Counted from the stretch's first letter, positions 1 through 8,134 are shown. The stretch is DNA of 28,515 nucleotides from Actinomycetota bacterium (GCA_030837445.1 JAUPKM010000105.1:1-28515); one strand, 5' to 3'. The notes: generated from the letters alone by a model not told the origin. Numbers and translations are program-made.

Positions 1-905
1 ACGTCGGTGGCCACCAGCACGGACACTGTGCCCGACCGGAAGTCGTCCAATGTCGCGCTGCGGGCGCTCTGGGTCTTACCGCCGTGCAGCGAACCCGCCC
101 TGACACCGACCTTGCGGAGGGAAGTGGCGAGCCGATCTGCGCCGTGCTTGGTGCGCACGAACACGACGGTTCGACCTGACCGGGCGGCGATCCGCGCTGT
201 CACCTCGTTCTTGTCGTGCGGCGCGACGACCAACACGTGGTGATCCATCGCGTCGACCGAAGCTGTCGCCGGCGACACCGAGTGGGTGGCCGGATCCTTC
301 AGGTAGCGCCGCACGAGCTTGTCGACGTCACGGTCGAGAGTGGCCGAGAACAGCAGTCTCTGGCCGCCCTTCGGCGTGTGGTCCAGCAGCGAGGTGACCT
401 GCGGCATGAAACCGAGGTCGGCCATGTGGTCGGCCTCATCGAGCACGGTCACGGTGACCCTGCTCAGGTCGGCCTCACCCTGTTCGACCAGGTCCATCAG
501 GCGACCGGGGGTGGCAACGACGATGTCGACACCGGCCCGGAAGGCCTTGATCTGCGGGGCATAGGACTTGCCGCCGACCACCACGGTCATGGTGACGTCG
601 AGTCGACTCGCCAGCGGCTCCAATGCATCGGAGACCTGCATGGCAAGTTCCCGGGTCGGGACGAGCACCAGGCCGCCGGGGCGACGAGCGCTGCGCGGAC
701 GGTCCTTCATGGCCATCAGCAACGGCAACCCGAACGCCAACGTCTTGCCTGAGCCGGTCTGCCCGCGGCCGAGGACATCTCTGCCCGCGAGGGCGTCCGG
801 GATGGCAGCAGTTTGAATCGGAAAGGGGGTCTCGATGCCAGCGCGTTCAAGCGCCGAGCATAGGTTTTTGGGTACGCCGAGTTCGGCGAAGGTAGAACTG
901 GACAT
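1..905 (-). CDS. DEAD-box ATP-dependent RNA helicase (3' end beyond the window)
   Basis: Translating the reverse complement from the ATG at 905 gives about 301 open residues before the left edge, so the C-terminus is missing. The protein starts MSSSTFAELGV and shows the superfamily 2 motifs in order: a Q-motif region (TPFPIQ), Walker A GQTGSGKT, PTREL, TPGR, the DEAD box, SAT, and the start of motif V (VATDV) at the cut. Both RecA-like lobes are therefore represented. Family members unwind short RNA duplexes using ATP in ribosome assembly, mRNA decay or cold adaptation; which of these applies cannot be told without the C-terminal tail. A GGAAGG ribosome-binding site lies about 10 nt before the start. 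The leader upstream is long and holds two hairpins sharing GACCC/GGGTC segments (listed separately). The ATPase/helicase family is certain; the RhlE, DeaD or CsdA subfamily is not resolved. Confidence 0.95.
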   Translation of the reverse strand, partial: MSSSTFAELGVPKNLCSALERAGIETPFPIQTAAIPDALAGRDVLGRGQTGSGKTLAFGLPLLMAMKDRPRSARRPGGLVLVPTRELAMQVSDALEPLASRLDVTMTVVVGGKSYAPQIKAFRAGVDIVVATPGRLMDLVEQGEADLSRVTVTVLDEADHMADLGFMPQVTSLLDHTPKGGQRLLFSATLDRDVDKLVRRYLKDPATHSVSPATASVDAMDHHVLVVAPHDKNEVTARIAARSGRTVVFVRTKHGADRLATSLRKVGVRAGSLHGGKTQSARSATLDDFRSGTVSVLVATD

Positions 906-929
906 TTCGGTGGTGCCTTCCGTTGACAA

Positions 930-944
930 GACCCATGGTGGGTC
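930..944 (-). promoter_or_regulatory. Hairpin GACCCA-CCA-TGGGTC in the helicase leader
   Basis: This perfect 6-bp inverted repeat with a 3-nt loop lies 25-39 nt upstream of the helicase ATG, just before its ribosome-binding site. Its arms share GACCC and GGGTC with the hairpin at 974-994, so the two could form alternative pairings. The repeat is visible; a regulatory role is inferred. Confidence 0.35.
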
Positions 945-973
945 GAGTTCGCGTTGTTGACGCGTCGGCGGAA

Positions 974-994
974 AGACCCTTCTTCAACGGGTCT
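974..994 (-). terminator. Hairpin with short T run in the helicase leader (possible attenuator)
   Basis: On the minus strand AGACCC and GGGTCT flank a 9-nt loop and are followed by TTTCC. This resembles a weak intrinsic terminator between the possible promoter near 1155 and the helicase start. It could end read-through from the upstream gene or act as an attenuator in the leader. Confidence 0.35.
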
Positions 995-1150
995 GGCCCA
1001 GAGAATCACCGCGAGGAGTCCTCAACGGTTTCAATTGGATCGGCGCTCGCAGGTGTTCCCCATGGTGGAGATCTGCGGTGGTGAGGCGGTTGGAAATCTG
1101 CGCCGGAGCAGACGTGCCCGGCGCCTCAGGGGGCGCGAACAACTTCATAC

Positions 1151-1156
1151 AAGATA
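1151..1156 (-). promoter_or_regulatory. Possible extended -10 box for the helicase
   Basis: The minus strand reads TGG-TATCTT here, an extended -10 arrangement (TGn directly before a TAnnnT hexamer). A transcript from it would have a leader of about 240 nt before the helicase ATG. I see no clear -35 box. Weak, sequence-only support. Confidence 0.25.
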
Positions 1157-1247
1157 CCAGCGCCATGGCCGAGGCGACAGGTCCTGGAGCCTGCCGAGGC
1201 GGTGACGTCGGTCACGTGGCCACCCCTCTGACCATGAGTGCCCGGTG

Positions 1248-2279
1248 CTAGCGGGCGAGGCGCCACGGGCTCCAGTTGCCGGACGTGTCGGCTACCCGGA
1301 CCGCAACCGCGCCATTGCCGGGGACTGCAACTCGGGCGGTGGTGAATCCGCGACTGACCCGCACCCTCCCGCCGAAGCTGATCTGAAGGCGTGCCAGGCC
1401 GACGTTGTCGGTGGCCGCGACTTGGACCCGGCGGGCAGCGCCAACCCTGACCAACGTTGCCCGGGTCACAGCTGGCGCAGCGGTATCGCGGCGCACCGGC
1501 ATCGGGGTTTTCGGCGGTGATGTGGCGGTGACCTGTGGGGCGCCCTGGGTGGCGGCATTCAGCACGACCTGCGTGGTGGCACCGGCGACCACTCTGACGC
1601 CGGCGCGCGGCGGTTGTTTGGGGAACACCAGTGGCGCCCGAGTCCCGATGCGCAGACTCACCGAGACGGTGCCGGCCGGCAACCCCGTTATGGCGAACCG
1701 ACCCGACCCGTTCACGTTGGCTGTCCGACAGTCCAGAAAGGACTGCCCACAGGCGGTCACGGTCGCCGGCCCAGCCGGCCGCGACTGCACCTGCCCGGAC
1801 AACCCGGCTGCCCTGGGCAACTGCACGTCCACTGTCAGGGCGGTGGTCCCGAGCGAGTACACCCGCGCGGTTAGGAGCCCCGGTGATCCACCCGCCCAGC
1901 CAGCTGCCCAAGACGCCGGTCCGCCTGGCTGCGGGGACACCTTGATCTTGTAGGGACCGGGTTGTAGCGAGGCGAGCGCGTAGCGACCGTTGCTGTCGGA
2001 GCGGGCATCATTCATGAAGTTGCCATCGGAGGTGTACGCCTCCACCAGGTAGCCCGCGGCAGCTGACCCACCCACGCCCGTCACCCGCCCGCGGATTGAG
2101 GACGCCGAGACTTTGGCCGCTACCCGCCCGGCCGACGCAGAGTCAGTGATGAATTCCGGGTCAGTCTGCGTGACCGGTGGCGAACCGGCGCCGCCCTGTC
2201 CAGCCTGGGCGACCCCGATGCCGACACCGGCGGCGCAGACACCCACGGTCAGGGCCGCCACAACTCTTGTGCGCGCCAT
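1248..2279 (-). CDS. Secreted protein with carboxypeptidase-regulatory-like domains and a C-terminal Ig-like domain
   Basis: The 343-residue product starts with a signal peptide (MARTRVVAALTVGV, small residues up to AQA). Residues about 60-117 look like a carboxypeptidase-regulatory/CNA-B type beta-sandwich: GRVTGVGG, then SDSNGRYALASLQPGPYKIKV. Residues about 157-212 repeat the pattern (LSGQVQSRPAG, then GSGRFAITGLPAGTVSVSL). The last 80 residues carry DTAAP, DNVGLARLQ and VRVADTSGNW, typical of bacterial Ig-like domains near the C-terminus of exported proteins. I see no catalytic motif, transmembrane anchor or sorting signal, so a binding or structural role outside the cell is inferred. The ATG at 2279 overlaps the stop of a 20-codon open frame (TGATG), suggesting coupled translation; a GTG at 2282 is an alternative start. 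It lies downstream of the beta-helix gene on the same strand. Confidence 0.8.
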   Translation of the reverse strand: MARTRVVAALTVGVCAAGVGIGVAQAGQGGAGSPPVTQTDPEFITDSASAGRVAAKVSASSIRGRVTGVGGSAAAGYLVEAYTSDGNFMNDARSDSNGRYALASLQPGPYKIKVSPQPGGPASWAAGWAGGSPGLLTARVYSLGTTALTVDVQLPRAAGLSGQVQSRPAGPATVTACGQSFLDCRTANVNGSGRFAITGLPAGTVSVSLRIGTRAPLVFPKQPPRAGVRVVAGATTQVVLNAATQGAPQVTATSPPKTPMPVRRDTAAPAVTRATLVRVGAARRVQVAATDNVGLARLQISFGGRVRVSRGFTTARVAVPGNGAVAVRVADTSGNWSPWRLAR

Positions 2280-2341
2280 CACTGCTCATCCGCCCGCACG
2301 CGGCGCCCGGTCTGACTCATCTCGACCGCTTCCTGTGCCAT
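2279..2341 (-). CDS. Possible 20-codon leader ORF coupled to the downstream secreted protein
   Basis: An ATG at 2341 preceded by GAGGGG at about 8 nt opens a 20-codon frame (MAQEAVEMSQTGRRVRADEQ). It ends in a TGA that shares its A with the ATG of the secreted-protein gene (TGATG). That gene has no good ribosome-binding site of its own, so reinitiation after this leader is a reasonable explanation. The peptide resembles nothing I know. It may be chance, since GC-rich DNA often holds short frames. Confidence 0.35.
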   Translation of the reverse strand: MAQEAVEMSQTGRRVRADEQ

Positions 2342-2474
2342 ATCGGTGCCCCTCAACTCGCGTACTGCGTGCTGTTGCCATCGTTGTTCTTCGCTCCGCC
2401 GCTCTCGACTCCCTGACCAACGACGAGCAGCACCAACCCCGGCTTCTCCCACAAGATCTCGTCCAAGTCGCTGG

Positions 2475-5192
2475 TCATGAGCAGGGACCGGTCAGCGTCC
2501 CAGGGGCTTCCGCGCTCCAGAGTCCGTAGCCCATCAACGTCATGTAGCGGCTGCGGTAGCCCACGATCTGCCCAGCGCACCCGCCCGGGTTCCACAGACC
2601 TGCCGCACCCCCGGTCGTGACAGCCACCCCGCCGGGGCCACCCAGTTGGCATTCCACACTGGTGGGTGACGCATTGGTCACCCCGCACCTGCTGTACGTC
2701 GGGCGGTATCCGCCGCCCACACCACCGGCACCCGACGGAGTCGGCTTGGCCAACACCCTGTTGTAACCATTGACCCCAAGGGAGTCGCCGGTCGTCAGGA
2801 GCGCCGCCCCGCCATTGATCGGGGGCACCGAATCCGCCACCGTGAGAGCGCCCCCACTGGTCGCCGTCGCCGACGTCGAGGGCGCGGCCGGCGCGCATGC
2901 CCGAGCCGCCGGTAGGTAAACCCCGGCCACCGCCGCCGATGCAAACTGCTGCGCGGGCGCAGCACCGACGGTGGCCCGGTAGGCCTGCACGTTGGATCCG
3001 TCCGGCAGGGTGGTCCCGAATCCTTGGACGGAGGACTGCGCCGTGCCCACCACGTACACCCCCGCGCCTACCCCAGCGGGGACTAAACACGACCCGCCTT
3101 GAACTGTGACGTTCACCGTGTAGCCCGACAGCGTCCCACTGATACAGGTCAATAACGCCGTGTAGTCCCCGGTGAGTCCGGCGGCGGAAGCCTCAACGGT
3201 CGGACCCGACGTGATGGAGCAGACCGGCGACACATTCACGGCCACCGCATTCGCCGCGACCAGCCCGGAGTAGGCCGCCATGAAGGAGCCATTCGAACCG
3301 AGGGTCTGACCCCCGGAAATCGGCGGTCCGGTACTGGTGGGATCCCCGAATACGCGCACGGTCACAGTGCCCCCGGGAACGTTCTCGAACACTGGTTCAA
3401 GCGTCGTGTTCGCCGTGACCGCGAAGGTGTAGACCTGCGGGCAGGTCGCGACGGCGCAGGAGATCCCGTTGACCTTCCATTCCTTGAACTGCTTCCCCGA
3501 GTTCGGCACCGCGGTCACCGTCACGGACGTTCCCGCGGGGTAGACATCTCCATAGATGGACGCTCCGGTGACAGAGCCACCAGTGGCCGTCGTGATCGAA
3601 CGCACGTCGAAAAGGTCGGACGCCTGGAGTTGGGCCGCGCCTGTGGTCGTGTAGGCCCCGCCTGCGCTGCCATCGGGTCTGGCCGTGCCCACCTGATCCA
3701 GGGTGACCAGATCGCCAGCGACACCCACACTCGTGGCTGGCGACCCAGCGGTCAGGGCCACCCAGGCGGGTACGCCAGCGGACTTGTCGTAGTAGGCCAT
3801 CACCGGCAGACCTGCATTCAGGACACTGCTGAATCTGGTCGACGTCCCCCTGTTCGCGAGGTCATCCGCCCAGCTGCCTGTGCCAAGTAGCGGCACGGAA
3901 ACTCCCGTGTAGATCCCGGTGCCGGGCACCAGAAAGGGCCGGAAAACCGAGACGCCGATAGGCGATCCCGTCGCTGGGGCAAGGATCGCGGCCGAAAGAC
4001 CACCAGCGAACAGGATCGGCACGTTCGGTGTGGCCCCGTTGGTGCCGGTAGTGCCCGGGGTCGCGAGGGTCTCGACGTACTGGTGATTGCCCGTAACGTT
4101 CGTTGCCAATGTGGGGAAGACTGCCTGGTAGGTGGAATAGGCCAGCGAAACCCCCGTACCGGTGACGACCCCGTCTGCGGCGTTGCCGAAGTCATCGAGT
4201 GCATAGCTGGTCGGGTTGGCGGAAGTCCCGCCGGTCCTGCGGTAGTTGTAGGCGAAGACAGTGTTGGCCACGACGGCATTGGCTGTTCCGCCGTGATTGC
4301 CGAGGCCACCCCCACCGTAGGAGCCGTAGGCGACATTTCCGGTGAAACTGGAATTCAGAATGCGAAGCTTCCCGGTTGAGTAGTTATTGAGGCCGCCGCC
4401 GATCTCTGTGCTCTGGTTGTTGGAGAAGCTCAAGTTGTTGGCGTATAGGCTGCCCTGATTCTCGCCCCCACCCCCACCCCCACTCGCTGATTCGCTGCGG
4501 TTTTCTGAGATGCTCGACCCGTCTATGTACATCACTCCAGTGTTGGCATTGACGAAGCCCCCGCCGAAGAGCGCCGAATTCCTGATCAGGCTGGACCTCA
4601 TTAGGTAGAGCGTGCCCGCGTTGTAGATTCCGCCGCCGCCTGCCGCCGAGCTGCGACAATTCGAAATGGTCACGCCCACCAGCGTCACCGTTGCAGTGGC
4701 CGGGTTGTAGACGCCTGCGCCCTGCACGTTTCCGCCCTTGATGGTCAAGTTCTGAATCGTGACGCTCTTGCTGGCCGAGACATTGAACACGCGAAAGGCC
4801 GACGCGCCAGAGTTGTTGGCGCCGGAATCGGACACGCCGGGTATGGGCACCGAAATTGTGAAGCCATTGCCACTCAAGGTCACGGACTTGTTCACCGTGA
4901 CCTGCCCGGACACCACAATGTTCCCCGTAAAGGCAATGATGTCGCCGTCAACGGCGTTACTCATCGCCGCCGTCAGTTGGGCACTGGTGGCAACATTGAA
5001 GGTAGTTGCCGCGCTCGCAGCCGGCGCGAAGACGCCACTGAGGAGACCCAGCACGAGGGACAGCGCACCCGTGACCGCAATCAGTGCGCGACCCCGGTGT
5101 TCAGAACCCACGCCAGCACTCGTTGGGCGGCTTGGAGTCCTGCCGGGCCGGCCGGAAAACCTAACCACTGAGCGAGAGCCGCCCGCGAACAT
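2475..5192 (-). CDS. Large secreted right-handed beta-helix protein with an InlB-type repeat
   Basis: The product is about 905 residues. An unusually long basic N-region precedes a hydrophobic core (about 37-56) and a likely cleavage site after ASA near residue 62. Residues about 65-340 show parallel beta-helix repeats rich in Asn, Gly and Ser (VTIQNLTIKGGNV, GGGIYNAGTLYLMRSSLIRNS), as in choice-of-anchor and polymorphic outer-wall proteins. Residues about 535-605 match a divergent InlB B-repeat (GGSVTGASIYG, QFKEWKVNG, LEPVFE). The C-terminal 200 residues are Gly/Ala-rich with several cysteines and no LPxTG motif. The fold suggests an adhesin or polysaccharide-binding surface protein; no catalytic residues were recognised. 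A promoter (5234-5262) and a GGGGAG ribosome-binding site support this start; a GTG at 5195 is equally possible. A run of six glycines comes from a TGGGGG repeat in the coding strand. Confidence 0.82.
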   Translation of the reverse strand: MFAGGSRSVVRFSGRPGRTPSRPTSAGVGSEHRGRALIAVTGALSLVLGLLSGVFAPAASAATTFNVATSAQLTAAMSNAVDGDIIAFTGNIVVSGQVTVNKSVTLSGNGFTISVPIPGVSDSGANNSGASAFRVFNVSASKSVTIQNLTIKGGNVQGAGVYNPATATVTLVGVTISNCRSSAAGGGGIYNAGTLYLMRSSLIRNSALFGGGFVNANTGVMYIDGSSISENRSESASGGGGGGENQGSLYANNLSFSNNQSTEIGGGLNNYSTGKLRILNSSFTGNVAYGSYGGGGLGNHGGTANAVVANTVFAYNYRRTGGTSANPTSYALDDFGNAADGVVTGTGVSLAYSTYQAVFPTLATNVTGNHQYVETLATPGTTGTNGATPNVPILFAGGLSAAILAPATGSPIGVSVFRPFLVPGTGIYTGVSVPLLGTGSWADDLANRGTSTRFSSVLNAGLPVMAYYDKSAGVPAWVALTAGSPATSVGVAGDLVTLDQVGTARPDGSAGGAYTTTGAAQLQASDLFDVRSITTATGGSVTGASIYGDVYPAGTSVTVTAVPNSGKQFKEWKVNGISCAVATCPQVYTFAVTANTTLEPVFENVPGGTVTVRVFGDPTSTGPPISGGQTLGSNGSFMAAYSGLVAANAVAVNVSPVCSITSGPTVEASAAGLTGDYTALLTCISGTLSGYTVNVTVQGGSCLVPAGVGAGVYVVGTAQSSVQGFGTTLPDGSNVQAYRATVGAAPAQQFASAAVAGVYLPAARACAPAAPSTSATATSGGALTVADSVPPINGGAALLTTGDSLGVNGYNRVLAKPTPSGAGGVGGGYRPTYSRCGVTNASPTSVECQLGGPGGVAVTTGGAAGLWNPGGCAGQIVGYRSRYMTLMGYGLWSAEAPGTLTGPCS
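4465..4482. repeat. Three tandem CCCCCA hexamers inside the beta-helix gene
   Basis: The plus strand reads CCCCCA three times in a row. On the coding (minus) strand this gives three G5 tracts, with another GGG 9 nt further on, so a G-quadruplex is possible. Each unit is two codons, so copy-number change would add or remove residues without a frameshift. Confidence 0.75.
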
Positions 5193-5233
5193 CACCGAAT
5201 TCTCCCCTCGCGTACACAGTGGTAGAGGACGGC

Positions 5234-5262
5234 AGTAAACACCCCGCGTCGCCCAGTGTCAA
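5234..5262 (-). promoter_or_regulatory. Sigma-70-type promoter of the beta-helix protein gene
   Basis: On the minus strand a perfect TTGACA (5257-5262) is followed, after exactly 17 nt, by TTTACT (5234-5239). Transcription would start near 5227, giving a leader of about 35 nt that includes the GGGGAG ribosome-binding site. The site directly follows the stop codon of the tetR gene. Confidence 0.5.
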
Positions 5263-5275
5263 GGTGGCCAACCAG

Positions 5276-5854
5276 TCACCGCGTGCTGGTCGAGTCCCTG
5301 CCAAAGGCGAAGAAGGAGTCCACCAACCGATCGACCAGCTCCTGCTGAGAGACCTGCTGCGGATCCCAGACCATCGCGACCTCCTCGAGCCCGACCAGCC
5401 AGCCGCGAACGACAAGTCGAGTCGCCGCGTCCGGGGCGCCGGACCCCTCCGCCGTCATGCCGGCCGCGTCCAACCAGGTCGGCACCAACGCCCAGCGAAG
5501 TTCATCCAGGATCGCCAACACCGCTGGGTCCCCACCGGCCGCGCCGCGCACCAGTCGGACGTAGACGTCTCTGGATGACTCCACCAACCGCAGATAGCCT
5601 GCGATCAGCGACCGGACGCGTTCCCGCGGGGTGTCCCCCGACGCCGCCCGCCGACCACTGAGCAGCCGTTGGCCCGCCGCCTCGACCACTGCGGAGTAGA
5701 AGTCGCTCTTGGTGGGGAAGTAGTGGAACACCAACGTCCGGGAGATCCCGGCCCGGTCGGCCACCTCGTCCAACGGCACTTCCTGGATCGGGCGCTCCTT
5801 GAGCAGATCCAACCCGATATCGGTCAGTTGCCGTCGACGGTCCTGCGCAGTCAT
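5276..5854 (-). CDS. TetR-family transcriptional regulator
   Basis: The 192-residue product has the N-terminal TetR DNA-binding domain. After RRRQLTDIGLDLL comes the helix-turn-helix at about residues 27-46 (LDEVADRAGISRTLVFHYF), followed by PTKSDFYSAVVEAA. The remaining helices form the variable ligand-binding and dimerisation domain. It lies 100 bp after fadB on the same strand but behind a strong hairpin (5909-5936), and has its own possible -10 box (TACCGT, 5895-5900), so it is probably transcribed separately. Its position suggests it controls fadA-fadB, perhaps sensing acyl-CoAs, by binding the palindrome at 9357-9403; this is inferred. The reading frame stays open upstream into fadB, so the start is uncertain: ATG 5854 fits the family length, and GTG 5872 is the alternative. 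Neither has a strong ribosome-binding site. Confidence 0.9.
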   Translation of the reverse strand: MTAQDRRRQLTDIGLDLLKERPIQEVPLDEVADRAGISRTLVFHYFPTKSDFYSAVVEAAGQRLLSGRRAASGDTPRERVRSLIAGYLRLVESSRDVYVRLVRGAAGGDPAVLAILDELRWALVPTWLDAAGMTAEGSGAPDAATRLVVRGWLVGLEEVAMVWDPQQVSQQELVDRLVDSFFAFGRDSTSTR

Positions 5855-5894
5855 CCGGGACCGGCTGGCCACACCAGCGTCGGCCGATCCCGCG

Positions 5895-5900
5895 ACGGTA
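5895..5900 (-). promoter_or_regulatory. Possible -10 box of the tetR gene
   Basis: The minus strand reads TACCGT, the same TAnnGT form seen before several other genes in this window. It lies between the fadB terminator hairpin and the tetR start and would give a leader of roughly 15-33 nt, depending on which start is used. Confidence 0.35.
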
Positions 5901-5908
5901 CCGCCGGT

Positions 5909-5936
5909 GGTTGCTGCGGGCCGATCCGCAGCAACC
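5909..5936 (-). terminator. Terminator hairpin after fadB
   Basis: GGTTGCTGCGG and CCGCAGCAACC form a perfect 11-bp stem with a 6-nt loop, beginning 19 nt after the fadB stop. No T run follows, as is common for actinobacterial terminators. It separates fadA-fadB from tetR. Confidence 0.7.
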
Positions 5937-5954
5937 CCGGCGCTACCGGCGCGC

Positions 5955-8114
5955 TTACTCGTAGCTGCCGCCGGCCTCAGCCAGCGCCACCAGTGAGGCG
6001 GGCGGAGTGAACCGGTCGCCGTAGGCCGCCGCAAGCTCCTGCGCGCGAGCGACGAAACCTGCCGGGCCACCGGCGTAGCCGTTGATGTACTGCAGCACGC
6101 CGCCGGTCCACGGCGGGAAACCGATCCCAAAGATCGAACCGATATTGGCGTCCGCCACCGAGCGCAGCACGTTCTCGTCGAAGCACTTCACACTCTCGAT
6201 CGCCTCGATGAACAGCATCCGCTCGGCCATGTCATTGAACGGGATCTGCTGGTCGCCGCCGAACTCCGCCGACAGCCCGGTCCAGAGTCCGACCCGCTTG
6301 CCTTCGGAGTATTCGTAGAATCCGGCACCGGCGGCACGACCGCCACGGTCCTTCTCGTTCACCATCGTGTCGATGACGGCGTAGGAGGGATGCTCGGGGA
6401 ACTCGGTCCCCTCTTCTGCGGCGGCCGCGCGGGCCGCCTCCCGAATCCGCCGGGCCAGCGTCAGGCTGACCTCGTCCAGCAGGGCGAGCGGTCCGGTCGG
6501 GTACCCCGACTGCAATGCCGCCTGCTCGATCGAGTTCGGCACCACGCCCTCGCCGACCATCGCGGCGGCCTCACCCATGAAGGTGCCGATCACCCGCGAG
6601 GTGAAGAAACCGCGGCTGTCGTTGACGACGATCGGGGTCTTCTTGATCTGCAGGGCGACATCCACGGCCTTGGCGATGGTCGCGTCGGAGGTCTTCTCCC
6701 CGACGACGATCTCCAACAGCGGCATCTTGTCGACCGGCGAGAAGAAGTGCAGCCCGATGAAGTCGGCGGGCCGAGTCACACCCTCGGCAAGCCCGGTGAC
6801 GGGCAATGTCGAGGTGTTGGAACCCAGCAGCGCGTCGGGGGCGAGCACCGGCTCGATCTCGGCGTAGACCTTGGCCTTCAGCGCCGGGTCCTCGAACACT
6901 GCCTCGATCAGCAGGTCGGCACCCTTGGCCTCCTCGACACCGTCGGTCGGGGTGATCCGGGCGAGCACCTCGTCGCGAGCGGCCTCGGTCATCCGACCAC
7001 GTGACACCGCCTTGTCGAGGATCTTCTGGCTGTACGCCTTACCCTTCTCGGCCGCCTCCAGACTCATATCCTTCAAGACGACCTCCATCCCACTGCGGGC
7101 GCACTGGTAGGCGATCCCGGCACCCATCATCCCGGCACCGAGAACGACCACCTTCTTGGCGCGGTAGGGCGGGTAGCCGTCGGGACGACTGGAGCCCTTG
7201 TTGATGCCCTGCAGGTCGAAGAAGAACGCCTTGATCATGTTCTTGGACACCTGGCCGCAGGCCAGCGAGACGAAATACTGGGTCTCGATCTTCGACGCGT
7301 TGTCGAAGTCCACCTGGGAGCCTTCGACGGCAGCCGACATGATGGCCTCCGGTGCCGGCATCGGCGCACCCTTGGTCTGCTTGCGCAGGTTGGCCGGGTA
7401 AGCCGGCAGCATCGCCGCGAACTTCGGGCTGGACGGGGTGCCACCGGGGATCCGGTAGCCCTTGACGTCCCACGGCTGAGTGGACTCGGGGTTCGCCTTG
7501 ATCCAGGCTCGAGCCGCGGCCATCATCGCCTCGGGGGTGTCCACGACCTCGTCGACCAGACCGGTCGCGAGGGCGGCCTGCGGTTTGCGCTGCTGGCCCT
7601 GCAGCAGGATCTCCATCAGCGCCTTCTGCAGTCCGAACATCCGGACGGTGCGGGTGACGCCACCGCCACCCGGCAGCAGCCCAAGGGTCACCTCGGGTAC
7701 CCCGAGCGTGCTGCCCTTCGCACTGAGGGCGACCCGATGGTGGCAAGCCAGCGCCAGTTCCAAGCCACCGCCGAGGGCGGCACCGTTGATCGCGGCGACG
7801 ACCGGAATACCCAGCGTCTCCAGTCGGCGCATATTCGCCTTCAGTCCGTCAACCTCGGCCTCGATCCGGGCGGCATCCTCAGGCTGGGCCTGGCTCAGCA
7901 GTTTGAGGTCACCACCGGCGAAGAAGGTCTTCTTGCCGCTGGTGAGGATGACGCCGGTGATGCTGTCTTTCTCGGCCACGACACGGTCGACGGTCGTGCC
8001 CAGGTCGGCCTGGAACTTGGCGTTCATGGTGTTGGCACCCTGGTCGGGGTCGTCCATCGTCAGGGTGAGGATGCCGTCGGCGTCCAGGTCCCAGGCAATC
8101 ATGTTGTCGCTCAT
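5955..8114 (-). CDS. fadB: Fatty acid oxidation complex alpha subunit: enoyl-CoA hydratase / 3-hydroxyacyl-CoA dehydrogenase
   Basis: This 719-residue fusion enzyme hydrates trans-2-enoyl-CoA and then oxidises the L-3-hydroxyacyl-CoA with NAD+, the second and third steps of beta-oxidation, in the cytoplasm. The N-terminal crotonase domain has FFAGGDL and the catalytic glutamates E119 (GGGLELALA) and E141 (GVPEVTLGLLPGGGG). The dehydrogenase domain begins near residue 320 with the Rossmann motif GAGMMGAG (326-333) and carries the catalytic pair H456/E468 (GLHFFSPVDKMPLLEIV). The two C-terminal dehydrogenase subdomains follow. Length and order match the alpha subunit of the mycobacterial trifunctional enzyme (Rv0860 type). 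A GAGGAG ribosome-binding site lies 8 nt before the ATG. It starts 20 bp after fadA stops, so the two form an operon; a strong hairpin ends it. All key residues are present. Confidence 0.97.
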   Translation of the reverse strand: MSDNMIAWDLDADGILTLTMDDPDQGANTMNAKFQADLGTTVDRVVAEKDSITGVILTSGKKTFFAGGDLKLLSQAQPEDAARIEAEVDGLKANMRRLETLGIPVVAAINGAALGGGLELALACHHRVALSAKGSTLGVPEVTLGLLPGGGGVTRTVRMFGLQKALMEILLQGQQRKPQAALATGLVDEVVDTPEAMMAAARAWIKANPESTQPWDVKGYRIPGGTPSSPKFAAMLPAYPANLRKQTKGAPMPAPEAIMSAAVEGSQVDFDNASKIETQYFVSLACGQVSKNMIKAFFFDLQGINKGSSRPDGYPPYRAKKVVVLGAGMMGAGIAYQCARSGMEVVLKDMSLEAAEKGKAYSQKILDKAVSRGRMTEAARDEVLARITPTDGVEEAKGADLLIEAVFEDPALKAKVYAEIEPVLAPDALLGSNTSTLPVTGLAEGVTRPADFIGLHFFSPVDKMPLLEIVVGEKTSDATIAKAVDVALQIKKTPIVVNDSRGFFTSRVIGTFMGEAAAMVGEGVVPNSIEQAALQSGYPTGPLALLDEVSLTLARRIREAARAAAAEEGTEFPEHPSYAVIDTMVNEKDRGGRAAGAGFYEYSEGKRVGLWTGLSAEFGGDQQIPFNDMAERMLFIEAIESVKCFDENVLRSVADANIGSIFGIGFPPWTGGVLQYINGYAGGPAGFVARAQELAAAYGDRFTPPASLVALAEAGGSYE

Positions 8115-8134
8115 ATGTTGTCTCCTCTACCCGT

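Larger units (their letters stand above)
906..1247. other. 342-bp gene-free interval upstream of the helicase
   Basis: No convincing coding region lies here; the short open frames on both strands have no ribosome-binding site or recognisable protein. The interval contains a possible minus-strand promoter near 1151-1156 and two hairpins near the helicase start. Next to the stop of the neighbouring secreted-protein gene there are small GC-rich inverted repeats, for example GTGAC/GTCAC at 1202-1215, which could help terminate that gene. Confidence 0.5.

Noticed and set aside
216..752. Open frame of 178 codons on the plus strand
   Set aside because: It lies antisense to the helicase, whose minus-strand translation has all DEAD-box motifs; the plus-strand product is low in complexity and matches nothing.
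5855..6130. Long N-terminal extension of the TetR frame
   Set aside because: It overlaps fadB out of frame and crosses the terminator hairpin; the TetR DNA-binding domain begins just after residue 1 of the 5854 start.
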